Shown: in pieces, positions 7,818 through 15,878 of the stretch
How the letters are laid out: every line of letters begins with the position of its first letter
Position numbering within the stretch: the first letter of the stretch is position 1
Origin: Treponema sp.
GTDB lineage: Bacteria > Spirochaetota > Spirochaetia > Treponematales > Treponemataceae
Assembly (NCBI GenBank): GCA_016290335.1
Contig: JAEETM010000023.1
Location: forward strand, 1-47,218
Direction of reading: 5' to 3'
DNA length: 47,218 bases
Position numbers and translations under genes: made by a program
The notes under the pieces: model-generated
Databases searched by the model: none
What the model saw: the letters and a program-made list of their open reading frames with translations, nothing else
What the model was told of the DNA's origin: nothing

Positions 7818-8516
7818 ATGGATGCAGTTCTTGAATTAAAAAATATTACTAAAAAATATGGCAGTAAAGTTGCCTTGGATAATGTTTCATTAAGTGTTCC
7901 AAAAGGTTCAATTGTTGGATTGCTTGGACCAAACGGCAGCGGTAAAACTACAATGCTTAAGCTTGCCACTGGACTTTTGCAGCCAACAAGCGGAGAGATT
8001 TTTGCCTGCGGTTTTAAGCCGGGTGCAGAATCAAAAGATTTGGTTGCCTACCAGTCAGATAAAGTTTACCTGAACGATTGGATGAACGTTTATGATTTGA
8101 TGAGTATGCTTGATGATTTTTATTCTGGCTTCAACAAAGAAAAAGCACTCGATATGCTTCAGAGCTTAAAAATCAATCCAAAAGACAAGCTTAAGGAAAT
8201 GTCTAAGGGAACAAAGGAAAAGGTTCAGCTTATTACAACAATGTGCCGCGATGTTCAGCTTTATCTTTTGGACGAGCCGATTGGTGGTGTTGATCCGGCT
8301 GCCCGTGATTACATCTTAAACACAATCCTTTCCAACTACAGTGAAAATGCAACGGTTATAATTTCAACTCATCTTATTGCTGATGTTGAGCCGGTTCTTA
8401 ATCACGTGCTTTTCTTAAAGGATGGTCGCATTATTCGTCAGGGTGATGTAGATGATATTCGCGAAGAAACTGGAAAATCAATTGATGAATTATTCCGCGA
8501 AGAGTTCAGATGCTAA
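7818..8516 (+). CDS. ABC transporter ATP-binding protein (YtrB-like)
   Basis: The nucleotide-binding subunit of an ABC exporter, 232 residues. Walker A is GPNGSGKT (37-44), Walker B LYLLDEP (about 148-154) and the H-loop STHL. The signature is degenerate, MSKGTKEK in place of LSGGQ, a form often found in ATPases of YtrA-controlled operons. AGGAGG precedes the start. It lies 18 nt after the regulator gene and 12 nt before the permease, clearly one operon. The substrate is unknown; related systems are linked to antimicrobial peptide or cell-wall stress responses. Confidence 0.93.
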   Translation: MDAVLELKNITKKYGSKVALDNVSLSVPKGSIVGLLGPNGSGKTTMLKLATGLLQPTSGEIFACGFKPGAESKDLVAYQSDKVYLNDWMNVYDLMSMLDDFYSGFNKEKALDMLQSLKINPKDKLKEMSKGTKEKVQLITTMCRDVQLYLLDEPIGGVDPAARDYILNTILSNYSENATVIISTHLIADVEPVLNHVLFLKDGRIIRQGDVDDIREETGKSIDELFREEFRC

Positions 8517-8528
8517 GGAGGTATTATT

Positions 8529-9389
8529 ATGAAAAATCCATTTGAAAGAATAGGTAAAGTTATAAAATATGAGTTCAAACATTCGGCCAGAACATTGTTG
8601 CCTTTGTACGGTGTGCTTTTAGTTTTGGGATTACTCACAGGACTTTCGGTAAGTCAGCAGAAGTATGATAAAATTATTTCATCAGTGGTGGGAGAACAGT
8701 CTTATCATTACGAATTGCAGGGTCAGGAAGCTGCTAAAGCAATGATAACAGGTTTGCTTGTTATGGCAGTAGTTGGGCTTTCAGTTGCAATCATAGTAAC
8801 TACAATTGTAAGTCTTGCAAGAAGATTCAAACAGAGTATGCTTGGTGATGAAGCTTATTTAAATCTTTCCTTGCCGCTTACGATGGGGCAGCAGCTTTGG
8901 GGAAGATTTATTATGGACTTCCTCTGGCTTTTCTGCTGCGTTATTGTAATCTTCCTTACCTTCCTGCTTTGCTTTATGAGGATGAATCTGCCGCAATTTT
9001 TCCAGGAGCTTCGCAATGCAATTCCAGAAATGAATGAAGCATTGGGTCAGCAGAATCTTTCGATTGGAAAAGTCATTGCTGTTCTTTCTTTGATGAGCAT
9101 AAGTGCAAGCATGTGGGTTATCACTTTTATTTTTGTAGTAAACTCTATTTCGCATCTTTTCAAAAATCAAACCCGACTTATGAAAGTAATTGCAATAATC
9201 GTTTTGATTTGGCTGAGTGGAAAAGCAGTAGATTTGTTTACAATCGAAGATATCTCAATGATGCGGGATAATGGCGGCTACTTATTTGTACGAAACGGAC
9301 TTATTATTTCTGCAATCAACTTTGTGTGGTCGGCAATTTACTTTGCAGTCTCTCAGTTTGTGTTTACAAAAAAGTTGAATCTTGAATAA
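8529..9389 (+). CDS. ABC transporter permease (ABC-2 type)
   Basis: A 286-residue integral membrane protein with about six hydrophobic segments (roughly 25-42, 76-100, 123-150, 180-205, 213-232, 255-278). It starts after GGAGG at 8518-8522. The N-terminal IGKVIKYEFKHSARTLLPLYG is a typical cytoplasmic start helix of bacitracin/lantibiotic-type ABC-2 permeases. It presumably pairs with the preceding ATPase. The stop TAA is immediately followed by a palindromic repeat unit, which probably forms the 3' end of the operon mRNA. Confidence 0.88.
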   Translation: MKNPFERIGKVIKYEFKHSARTLLPLYGVLLVLGLLTGLSVSQQKYDKIISSVVGEQSYHYELQGQEAAKAMITGLLVMAVVGLSVAIIVTTIVSLARRFKQSMLGDEAYLNLSLPLTMGQQLWGRFIMDFLWLFCCVIVIFLTFLLCFMRMNLPQFFQELRNAIPEMNEALGQQNLSIGKVIAVLSLMSISASMWVITFIFVVNSISHLFKNQTRLMKVIAIIVLIWLSGKAVDLFTIEDISMMRDNGGYLFVRNGLIISAINFVWSAIYFAVSQFVFTKKLNLE

Positions 9390-9418
9390 AGATTGCCGTG
9401 TCTAACACGGCAATGACA
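9390..9418 (+). repeat. solo palindromic element directly after the permease stop
   Basis: AGATTGCCGTG-TCTAA-CACGGCAATGACA: perfect 9-bp arms ATTGCCGTG/CACGGCAAT. Its first base follows the TAA stop at 9387-9389. It sits between convergent genes, 16 nt before the end of the minus-strand gene. Confidence 0.8.
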
Positions 9419-9433
9419 GGTAGACCTGAAAAT

Positions 9434-10906
9434 CTATTTACAAGGTGTCGGGTTCTTTTTTTCACAGGCGATTGGTTCATATTCAATTCGGATGTCTGGC
9501 AGAGCTGTAAGAACTTCATAGTAATTATTCATCCAGTCACCGTCCGAAGCTGAATATGGATCAGAGCCATCTTCCGGATGATTCATTCCATCAGCAGGTG
9601 GTGCAAAAATACGAAGCTTCATTTCTGTGGCTTCTTTGATTTTGTGCTCAAAGAAATAACTCATCAAATCAATACACTTTACACCTGGTGCCTTATAGAA
9701 CCACCAGCCGCCAAGTTCCAGCATAAGATTTTTTTCAAGCAAATCGTTTTCAAAATATACTTCTGCAAAACAAGGATCTTTTTCAATTTTGAGTTCAAGC
9801 TCAATTCCTTCTGCATCTTCGGAATTGCCCCAGCGCAATTTTACAGGAAGCTTTGTTCGTTTTCCGCTTTCAAGCTGCTGATGAAAAAAAGGTTTGTGTA
9901 AAGCTTTTTTGTAGCTTGCAAGCATTGGTTGTTCAATACCAACATCTTTGTTGTTAGGGTCGGTTACTTCAAGTCCAAGGCGACCATCATCACGGAACTG
10001 ATAGAGTGTAAAAGCGGAAAGCCATTTTTCTTTATCGGCTTCAAGGAGCTTCATAAAACGACTCATCATTTTTGCCTGCTCGTAAGCACCTGTAACATCA
10101 CCGTCGCCATTGAGTTCAGAAAGTACCATAGGCTTATCCTGCCCGGTAATTTCCTTTAAGCGTTTGTATGTTGCCTTTGATTTTTCATAAACATCTTTTG
10201 TGTTATAGCAGGCATAGCTGTTTGTTTTTTTTGTAGCAACATCATAAGGCCAGCCCCAATGCAGCGAAAGATACTGATCTCCAGACCAAATGTCCGCAGC
10301 CTTGTGAGCCTCCAGAAAAATATCTTCCATTTCAATTTTGCCTGTTTCTTTCTGGTACATTCCTGCGCAAAGAATAACTTTTACGTTAGGCGCATGTTCG
10401 TGCATAACCTTGCAAACCAAAACAAAAAAATCTGCAAGCTGCTGATAAGAAGCACGTCTGTTAAAACAGAACCAGGTTCCGGTACACTCGTGATTTACAC
10501 GAAGCAGCAGTCTACCATAAGGGCGCAAATCTTTTGCAATTGGAATTAAATCTTCTTCTTTAAGGGAAGGGTCAATCGTAAGTGAAAGAACAACATCCAT
10601 TCCGTGACGACGAATCTCTTTCATAAACTTAAATGGCTCATCATCACGTAAACCTTCTTTACCGCCACGATATGGAAAATAATCTTCGTAAGGATAATCC
10701 CATGCACCCTTTGCATTTTTAAAAGCAGCGCTTGCTCTTGTTGGCCAGGTTTTTTCGTTAGGATAATAAGTGTACATTAAACTGATGCCGCGGTGGATTC
10801 GTTTTAGTTTTTGTAAAATATAATCCTGATTTACATATAATCCGCGTTCACTTCCATCTCCCAAATCCAATGCACACGGACAAGGTTTTAAATATACTCG
10901 ATTCAT
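9434..10906 (-). CDS. GH26-like glycoside hydrolase family protein (cytoplasmic)
   Basis: A 490-residue protein with a TIM-barrel-like N-terminal part. LLLRVNHECTGTWF resembles the acid/base strand of family 26 glycanases (R-x-x-HE-x-x-G-x-WF), and PMVLSELNGDG could hold the nucleophile Glu. DVVLSLTIDPSL and YGRLLLRVNHE fit barrel strands. The C-terminal 130 residues look like a beta-rich accessory domain. There is no signal peptide, so it acts inside the cell or is not a polymer-degrading enzyme. The start at 10906 is preceded on its strand by TTTGGAG 6 nt away; a longer frame to 11023 lacks this. A weak promoter (TTCACA at 11006-11011, TACAAT at 10984-10989, minus strand) lies upstream. Family assignment is moderate; the substrate is unknown. 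Confidence 0.65.
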   Translation of the reverse strand: MNRVYLKPCPCALDLGDGSERGLYVNQDYILQKLKRIHRGISLMYTYYPNEKTWPTRASAAFKNAKGAWDYPYEDYFPYRGGKEGLRDDEPFKFMKEIRRHGMDVVLSLTIDPSLKEEDLIPIAKDLRPYGRLLLRVNHECTGTWFCFNRRASYQQLADFFVLVCKVMHEHAPNVKVILCAGMYQKETGKIEMEDIFLEAHKAADIWSGDQYLSLHWGWPYDVATKKTNSYACYNTKDVYEKSKATYKRLKEITGQDKPMVLSELNGDGDVTGAYEQAKMMSRFMKLLEADKEKWLSAFTLYQFRDDGRLGLEVTDPNNKDVGIEQPMLASYKKALHKPFFHQQLESGKRTKLPVKLRWGNSEDAEGIELELKIEKDPCFAEVYFENDLLEKNLMLELGGWWFYKAPGVKCIDLMSYFFEHKIKEATEMKLRIFAPPADGMNHPEDGSDPYSASDGDWMNNYYEVLTALPDIRIEYEPIACEKKNPTPCK

Positions 10907-11092
10907 TTTTTTCTCCAAACAAGTGTCGTTATCACATTTTATGCGATAATCCCTCTCTAAGGGAAATCCCCTATAGTGTTTATATTGTACAATTATTTCA
11001 TTTTTTGTGAAGATATAATACAAACATTTATATAAAAATATAAAATTATTCGTTTTTTATAAAGTGGGAGTAAGAGCCTTCTTTATCGTTAG

Positions 11093-11121
11093 TTGACTGT
11101 AATTCTATTAATCTGTAAAAT
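11093..11121 (+). promoter_or_regulatory. ppdK promoter
   Basis: TTGACT (11093-11098), 17-bp spacer, TAAAAT (11116-11121), followed by an AT-rich leader of about 45 nt and GGAG at 11162-11165 ahead of the ATG at 11174. Confidence 0.65.
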
Positions 11122-11173
11122 AAAAAAACTATATTAAATAAGAAAATAAATTTTTTTATATGGAGTAAAATCA

Positions 11174-13861
11174 ATGGCTACAAAGTATGTTTACTTTTTT
11201 GGTGACGGCGATGCAGAAGGCGATGAGTCAATGCGTCCTATCCTTGGCGGTAAAGGTGCTAACCTTGCTCAGATGGCAAAGGCTCCTTTAAGTCTTCCAG
11301 TTCCACCTGGATTTACAATTTCTATTGATGTTTGTCAGGAGTACTACAAATTAGGAAAGAAATATCCAAAGGGACTCAAAGAAGAAGTTGCAAAATATCT
11401 TGACAAACTTGAGACTTCTTTTGGAAAGAAGCTTGGTGATGAAAAAGATCCACTTCTCGTTTCAGTTCGTTCAGGTGCTGCAGAATCAATGCCTGGTATG
11501 ATGGATACAATCCTCAACCTCGGTCTTAACGACAAATCAGTTCTTGGCCTTGCTGCTAAAACAAACAACCCACGCTTTGCTTGGGATGCTTACCGCCGCT
11601 TTATCCAGATGTACGGAAACGTTGCTATGGGTGTTGAGCACGATAAGTTCGAAAAAATCATTGCTAAAGTAAAGGCAATTCGTGGTATTAAAGAAGACCC
11701 AGAATTGAACGTAGACGAACTCAAGAAGATCGTTGAAGATTATAAGAAGATGTACAAGAAAGAAAAGGGCGAAGACTTCCCTCAGGATCCACAGGTTCAG
11801 ATGTGGGGAGCTATTGGCGCTGTATTCGGTTCCTGGATGAACCCACGTGCTATTACATACCGCAAGCTCAACAACATTGACGAGCGTGTAATCAAAGGAA
11901 CTGCTGTAACAGTAATGGCAATGGTATTCGGTAACATGGGTGATACATCTGGAACAGGTGTTGCATTCAGCCGTGACCCTTCAACTGGTGAAAACCACTT
12001 TATGGCAGAATACCTCATCAACGCACAGGGTGAGGACGTAGTTGCTGGTATCCGTACTCCAATGGATATTTCTGCTCTTGAAAAACAGCAGCCAAAAATC
12101 TTCAAACAGATTACAACAATCAGAAATAGACTTGAAAAACACTATCACGACATGCAGGATATGGAGTTCACCGTACAGGAAGGAAAACTCTTTATGCTCC
12201 AGTGCCGCAATGGTAAGAGAACTGGACCAGCAGCTGTTAAGATGGCAGTTGACATGGTTGCAGAAAAGCTCATCACAAAAGAGCAGGCTCTTCTCCGCGT
12301 AAAGCCAGATCAGCTTGATCAGTTGCTCCACCCACAGTTTGATGCAAAAGCTCTTAAGGCTGCTAAAGCTTTGGCTGAAGGTCTTAACGCTTCACCAGGA
12401 GCTGGATGTGGACAGATTGTATTCACAGCAGAAGAAGCTGTTGAAATGGACAAAGCTGGAAAGAAGGTTATCCTTGTTCGTAAAGAAACTTCTCCAGATG
12501 ACATTGCCGGAATGTATGTTGCTCAGGGTATCTTGACTTCTACAGGTGGACGTACATCTCACGCAGCTGTAGTTGCCCGCGGTATGGGAACTCCTTGTGT
12601 TTGTGGTTGTGCAGCTGTTGTATTCTCAGGAAAAGACACAGTTACAATCGGTGGAAAATCATTCAAGAAGGGTGACTTCATTTCTATCGACGGTTCAACA
12701 GGTAAAGTTTATGGTGAAACAATCCCTGTAACTCCTGCTAACGTTTCTGGTGACCTCGAAACATTCCTTGGTTGGGCAGATGAAATCCGTGCTAAATCAA
12801 AACGCACCACTCCATCTGGAAAAACAGTTAAGGGCTTTGATGTTCTTGCAAACGCTGAACAGAACGAAGCTGCAATTGCATTCCGCTTTGGTGCAGCAGG
12901 TATTGGTCTTTGCCGAACAGAACACATGTTCTTTGAAGAGCCAAAACTTACTTCATTCCAGAAGATGATTATTTCTAACACAACAGAAGAAAGAAAAGAA
13001 AACCTCAAGGCTATTCTTCCATATCAGGAGAAAGACTTCTACGAAATCATTAAGGCTATGGAAGGCCGAGCAGTAACAATTCGTCTCTTGGACCCTCCAT
13101 TAAACGAGTTCGTACAGGCTGAAACTCCAGAACTTGCTAAAGCTCTTGCTAAGAAGCTTGGTGTTAAGAATAGCGTAATCGAAAAGAAATATGCTGAACT
13201 TAATGAGCACAACCCAATGCTCGGTCACCGCGGATGCCGTCTTGCAATCACTTATCCAGAGATTTATGAGACACAGGTTGAAGCAATTGCCCGCGCTACA
13301 GCTAAGGCTGAAAAAGAAGGTCTTGCACACGATGTTCGCATTATGATTCCTAACGTAACAACTTACCAGGAACTTAAACAGATTCGTGAACAGGCTTTGG
13401 CAGTAATTGCTAACGTAAACAAAGAACTCGGAACATCACTCAAGTTCCAGATTGGTTCTATGATTGAGTTCCCAAGAGCTGCTGCTACAGCTGACAAGAT
13501 TGCTGAATATGCAGACTTCTTCTCATTCGGAACAAATGACCTTACACAGACAACATTCGGTTTCAGCCGTGATGACTACTCTAAGTTCATCGATTCTTAC
13601 TTGGATCAGAAGGTTCTCCTCCAGGATCCATTCAAGACATTGGACGAAGATGGTGTTGGTGTAATGATTGGCCTCGCAGAAGAAAAGGGACGCGCTACAA
13701 AGAAGAACCTCCACTTGGGAATCTGTGGTGAACACGGTGGTGATCCAGCTTCTATCGAGCTTTGCTACAAGCTTGGTTTGAATTATGTTTCATGTTCTCC
13801 ATTCCGTGTACCAGCTGCTAGATTGGCAGGTGCTCAGGCTGTAATTAAGTCTAAGAAATAA
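11174..13861 (+). CDS. ppdK: pyruvate, phosphate dikinase
   Basis: Catalyses the reversible conversion of pyruvate, ATP and phosphate to phosphoenolpyruvate, AMP and pyrophosphate; in fermentative bacteria it often runs in the ATP-forming glycolytic direction. The 895 residues match the family length. The N-terminal nucleotide-binding domain shows GGKGANLAQM and SVRSGAAESMPGMMDTILNLG. The swivelling phosphohistidine domain has GGRTSHAAVVARGMGTPCV (His about 462). The PEP-binding barrel shows GLCRTEHMF, GHRGCRLAI, SFGTNDLTQ and the catalytic Cys in GICGEHGGDP. All key residues are present. Codon use is more C-ending than its neighbours, consistent with high expression. It is monocistronic, with its own promoter and a strong terminator. 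Confidence 0.98.
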   Translation: MATKYVYFFGDGDAEGDESMRPILGGKGANLAQMAKAPLSLPVPPGFTISIDVCQEYYKLGKKYPKGLKEEVAKYLDKLETSFGKKLGDEKDPLLVSVRSGAAESMPGMMDTILNLGLNDKSVLGLAAKTNNPRFAWDAYRRFIQMYGNVAMGVEHDKFEKIIAKVKAIRGIKEDPELNVDELKKIVEDYKKMYKKEKGEDFPQDPQVQMWGAIGAVFGSWMNPRAITYRKLNNIDERVIKGTAVTVMAMVFGNMGDTSGTGVAFSRDPSTGENHFMAEYLINAQGEDVVAGIRTPMDISALEKQQPKIFKQITTIRNRLEKHYHDMQDMEFTVQEGKLFMLQCRNGKRTGPAAVKMAVDMVAEKLITKEQALLRVKPDQLDQLLHPQFDAKALKAAKALAEGLNASPGAGCGQIVFTAEEAVEMDKAGKKVILVRKETSPDDIAGMYVAQGILTSTGGRTSHAAVVARGMGTPCVCGCAAVVFSGKDTVTIGGKSFKKGDFISIDGSTGKVYGETIPVTPANVSGDLETFLGWADEIRAKSKRTTPSGKTVKGFDVLANAEQNEAAIAFRFGAAGIGLCRTEHMFFEEPKLTSFQKMIISNTTEERKENLKAILPYQEKDFYEIIKAMEGRAVTIRLLDPPLNEFVQAETPELAKALAKKLGVKNSVIEKKYAELNEHNPMLGHRGCRLAITYPEIYETQVEAIARATAKAEKEGLAHDVRIMIPNVTTYQELKQIREQALAVIANVNKELGTSLKFQIGSMIEFPRAAATADKIAEYADFFSFGTNDLTQTTFGFSRDDYSKFIDSYLDQKVLLQDPFKTLDEDGVGVMIGLAEEKGRATKKNLHLGICGEHGGDPASIELCYKLGLNYVSCSPFRVPAARLAGAQAVIKSKK

Positions 13862-13883
13862 CAAATAAATTGTTGTTATGATT

Positions 13884-13913
13884 AAAAAGCTGTCCGAAAG
13901 GGCAGCTTTTTTT
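13884..13913 (+). terminator. ppdK Rho-independent terminator
   Basis: A stem of AAAAAGCTGTCC (13884-13895) with GGGCAGCTTTTT (13900-13911), loop GAAA, followed by further Ts. It is 23 nt after the ppdK stop. Confidence 0.9.
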
Positions 13914-13937
13914 GTGTCTTTTTTGCTATTTATGGTG

Positions 13938-13950
13938 TAAAATAATAAAA
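13938..13950 (+). promoter_or_regulatory. -10 element predicting a leaderless transcript
   Basis: TAAAAT (13938-13943) ends 6 nt before the ATG at 13950, so a normal start point falls on the A of the start codon. No Shine-Dalgarno is within reach. The -35 (TGTCTT, 13915-13920) is weak and lies in the tail of the ppdK terminator. Confidence 0.45.
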
Positions 13951-15878
13951 TGAGTTACGTCTATGAATATGATATTGTAGCCATTGTTTTTACTTTTATT
14001 ATTATTATTACTTTTCTGCGCAACAAAACAATAGAAACCAGCATTACAAAGATTTTTACAATTTTAATTACTGATGTTATTATTGCCGATATTTTTGACC
14101 TGCTAACAAACTATACTATTAATAATTCTGATAAGATTCCTATCTGGTTAAATGCTCTTCTTTTAATGATATTTTACATAACCTATAACTCTTTTGTGCC
14201 ATTAATCTGTTTGTTTTTGCTTATTCAAACAGGAACACCGCTCAAAATTAAGAATAAAAGGTTTCTGATTTGCAGCTTACCCTATTTTCTGGCAATTTTT
14301 CTTATTATAGTTTCTCCATTTTTACATACAGTTTCTTATTTTGATTCTGATTATAACTATCATTATGGTATTTTCTTTATTGGTTTATATATTATTGCGG
14401 GTTTTTATATTCTTGTTTCTCTGTATATTACAATAAAAAATAGAAATAATTTTTCATTAAAGCAAAAACGTATTTTTTATATGTTTCTCTGTTCCTGTGT
14501 AGGAATTGCACTTGTTCAGCTTTTACCACATTTTAGAGGACTTTCGCTGGCCTGTCTTATGTTTTCAATTTCTGTGTATTTTCTCTACAGGTCGCTTAAA
14601 AATCCTGAAGACTATATAGATTCCGAAGCGGATATTTTTAATGATTATGCTTTAAAAACTGTAATGAGTCAGATAGTTCAGAAAAGGTATAAAACTAAAA
14701 AAAATATTATTGCAATCCAGCTGATGGGTATAGATTATCTGAATAATACGATTGGCGAAGAAAAACGGCTTGTAATCTTAAAACAGATAGTACATTTACT
14801 GCAGATTGCCGTTGGTAAAAAAAATCTTTACCGCTATTCCAACAGCCGTTTTGTTGCAATTATACCTTATGATCAGAATCTTTTGGAAAAAACAGTAGAA
14901 AAAATAAGATGCATTTTTGAAGATACCTTTAGAATTAACGAAATGGTAATTTCAATTTCTGTACGAATAAGCCATTTTTCTATTCCAGAGGATGCAGACG
15001 ATTTTGAAACTGTTTTTGAGCTTATAGAAAACTCTCTTGATAATCTTCTGGATTCTGCACCTGGAACAATAATGCACGTTAAAAAAGATATTCTTGAAGG
15101 CAAGAGACGGGAAAAATACATCTTAAAAATCCTTAGAGAAGCGTGCGAAACAAATGATTTTGAAGTTTATTATCAGCCGATTTTTTCTGTTAAAGAAAAC
15201 CGTTTTGTTGCCGCAGAAGCCTTATTAAGGTTTAAAAACCCGGAGCTTAAGCTTATCAGCCCAAAAGAGTTTATTCCGCTGGCAGAAAAAAATGGAATGA
15301 TTCTTCAGATAGAAGATTTTGTTCTTCAATCGGTATGTAAGTTTTTGCGTGAATCTAAGATTTGCGATATTTACTTTAGATGTATTTATCTGAATATTTC
15401 TGCAATTCAGTATATGCAGGAAACTTTTATTTCCCGCTTTGTAAATACACTTGATTCTTATGGAATTGACCACGACAAAATTGTGTTTGACGTAAATGAA
15501 GTTTCTTCTTTGCTTTTACACAAGGATTTTGATAAAAGAAAGGAAGTTTTCAAGGAAGAAGGAATGCTCTTTGCGGTGAATGAGTTTGGTTATGGTTCTA
15601 TTGATATTCTTAGTATGATTAATTATCCGATTCACTGTATAAAGATTGATAAGGAGTTAATTTGGAGCGCCGAAAAGGATGAAGATGTAAGAACTATTAT
15701 GAATCATATGATTACTTCAATAATGTCTCTTGGTGCACGTGTTATAGCAGAAGGTATAGAAACCGAAGCTCAGCTGCAAATGCTAAAAGAAATAAAGTGT
15801 CCATATTTTCAGGGTTTCTATTTTATGAAAGCAGTACCAGCAAATCAGCTGCTTAAAGAACTGGAAGGAAAGCAATGA
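13950..15878 (+). CDS. 7-TM membrane protein with degenerate GGDEF and EAL domains (paralogue A)
   Basis: About seven hydrophobic helices (1-215) precede a GGDEF-type domain (about 245-370) and an EAL domain (about 395-640). The cyclase signature GGDEF is replaced by SNSRF (about 295), so cyclase activity is not expected. In the EAL domain EALLR (about 421), the Asn of YLNIS, the Lys of IKID, AEGIE and the Gln of YFQGF are kept, but the metal-binding DDFGTG is NEFGYG (about 543) and the E-x-T-E strand is DVNEV. It probably binds c-di-GMP or is a scaffold rather than a hydrolase. Its TGA overlaps the next ATG (ATGA), so the two paralogues are translationally coupled. The transcript is predicted leaderless. 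Confidence 0.85.
   Translation: MSYVYEYDIVAIVFTFIIIITFLRNKTIETSITKIFTILITDVIIADIFDLLTNYTINNSDKIPIWLNALLLMIFYITYNSFVPLICLFLLIQTGTPLKIKNKRFLICSLPYFLAIFLIIVSPFLHTVSYFDSDYNYHYGIFFIGLYIIAGFYILVSLYITIKNRNNFSLKQKRIFYMFLCSCVGIALVQLLPHFRGLSLACLMFSISVYFLYRSLKNPEDYIDSEADIFNDYALKTVMSQIVQKRYKTKKNIIAIQLMGIDYLNNTIGEEKRLVILKQIVHLLQIAVGKKNLYRYSNSRFVAIIPYDQNLLEKTVEKIRCIFEDTFRINEMVISISVRISHFSIPEDADDFETVFELIENSLDNLLDSAPGTIMHVKKDILEGKRREKYILKILREACETNDFEVYYQPIFSVKENRFVAAEALLRFKNPELKLISPKEFIPLAEKNGMILQIEDFVLQSVCKFLRESKICDIYFRCIYLNISAIQYMQETFISRFVNTLDSYGIDHDKIVFDVNEVSSLLLHKDFDKRKEVFKEEGMLFAVNEFGYGSIDILSMINYPIHCIKIDKELIWSAEKDEDVRTIMNHMITSIMSLGARVIAEGIETEAQLQMLKEIKCPYFQGFYFMKAVPANQLLKELEGKQ

Noticed and set aside
11344..13735. 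Several long open frames antisense or out of frame within ppdK
   Set aside because: The sense gene is unambiguous and strongly codon-biased, which creates long shadow frames; none has a ribosome binding site or family motif.
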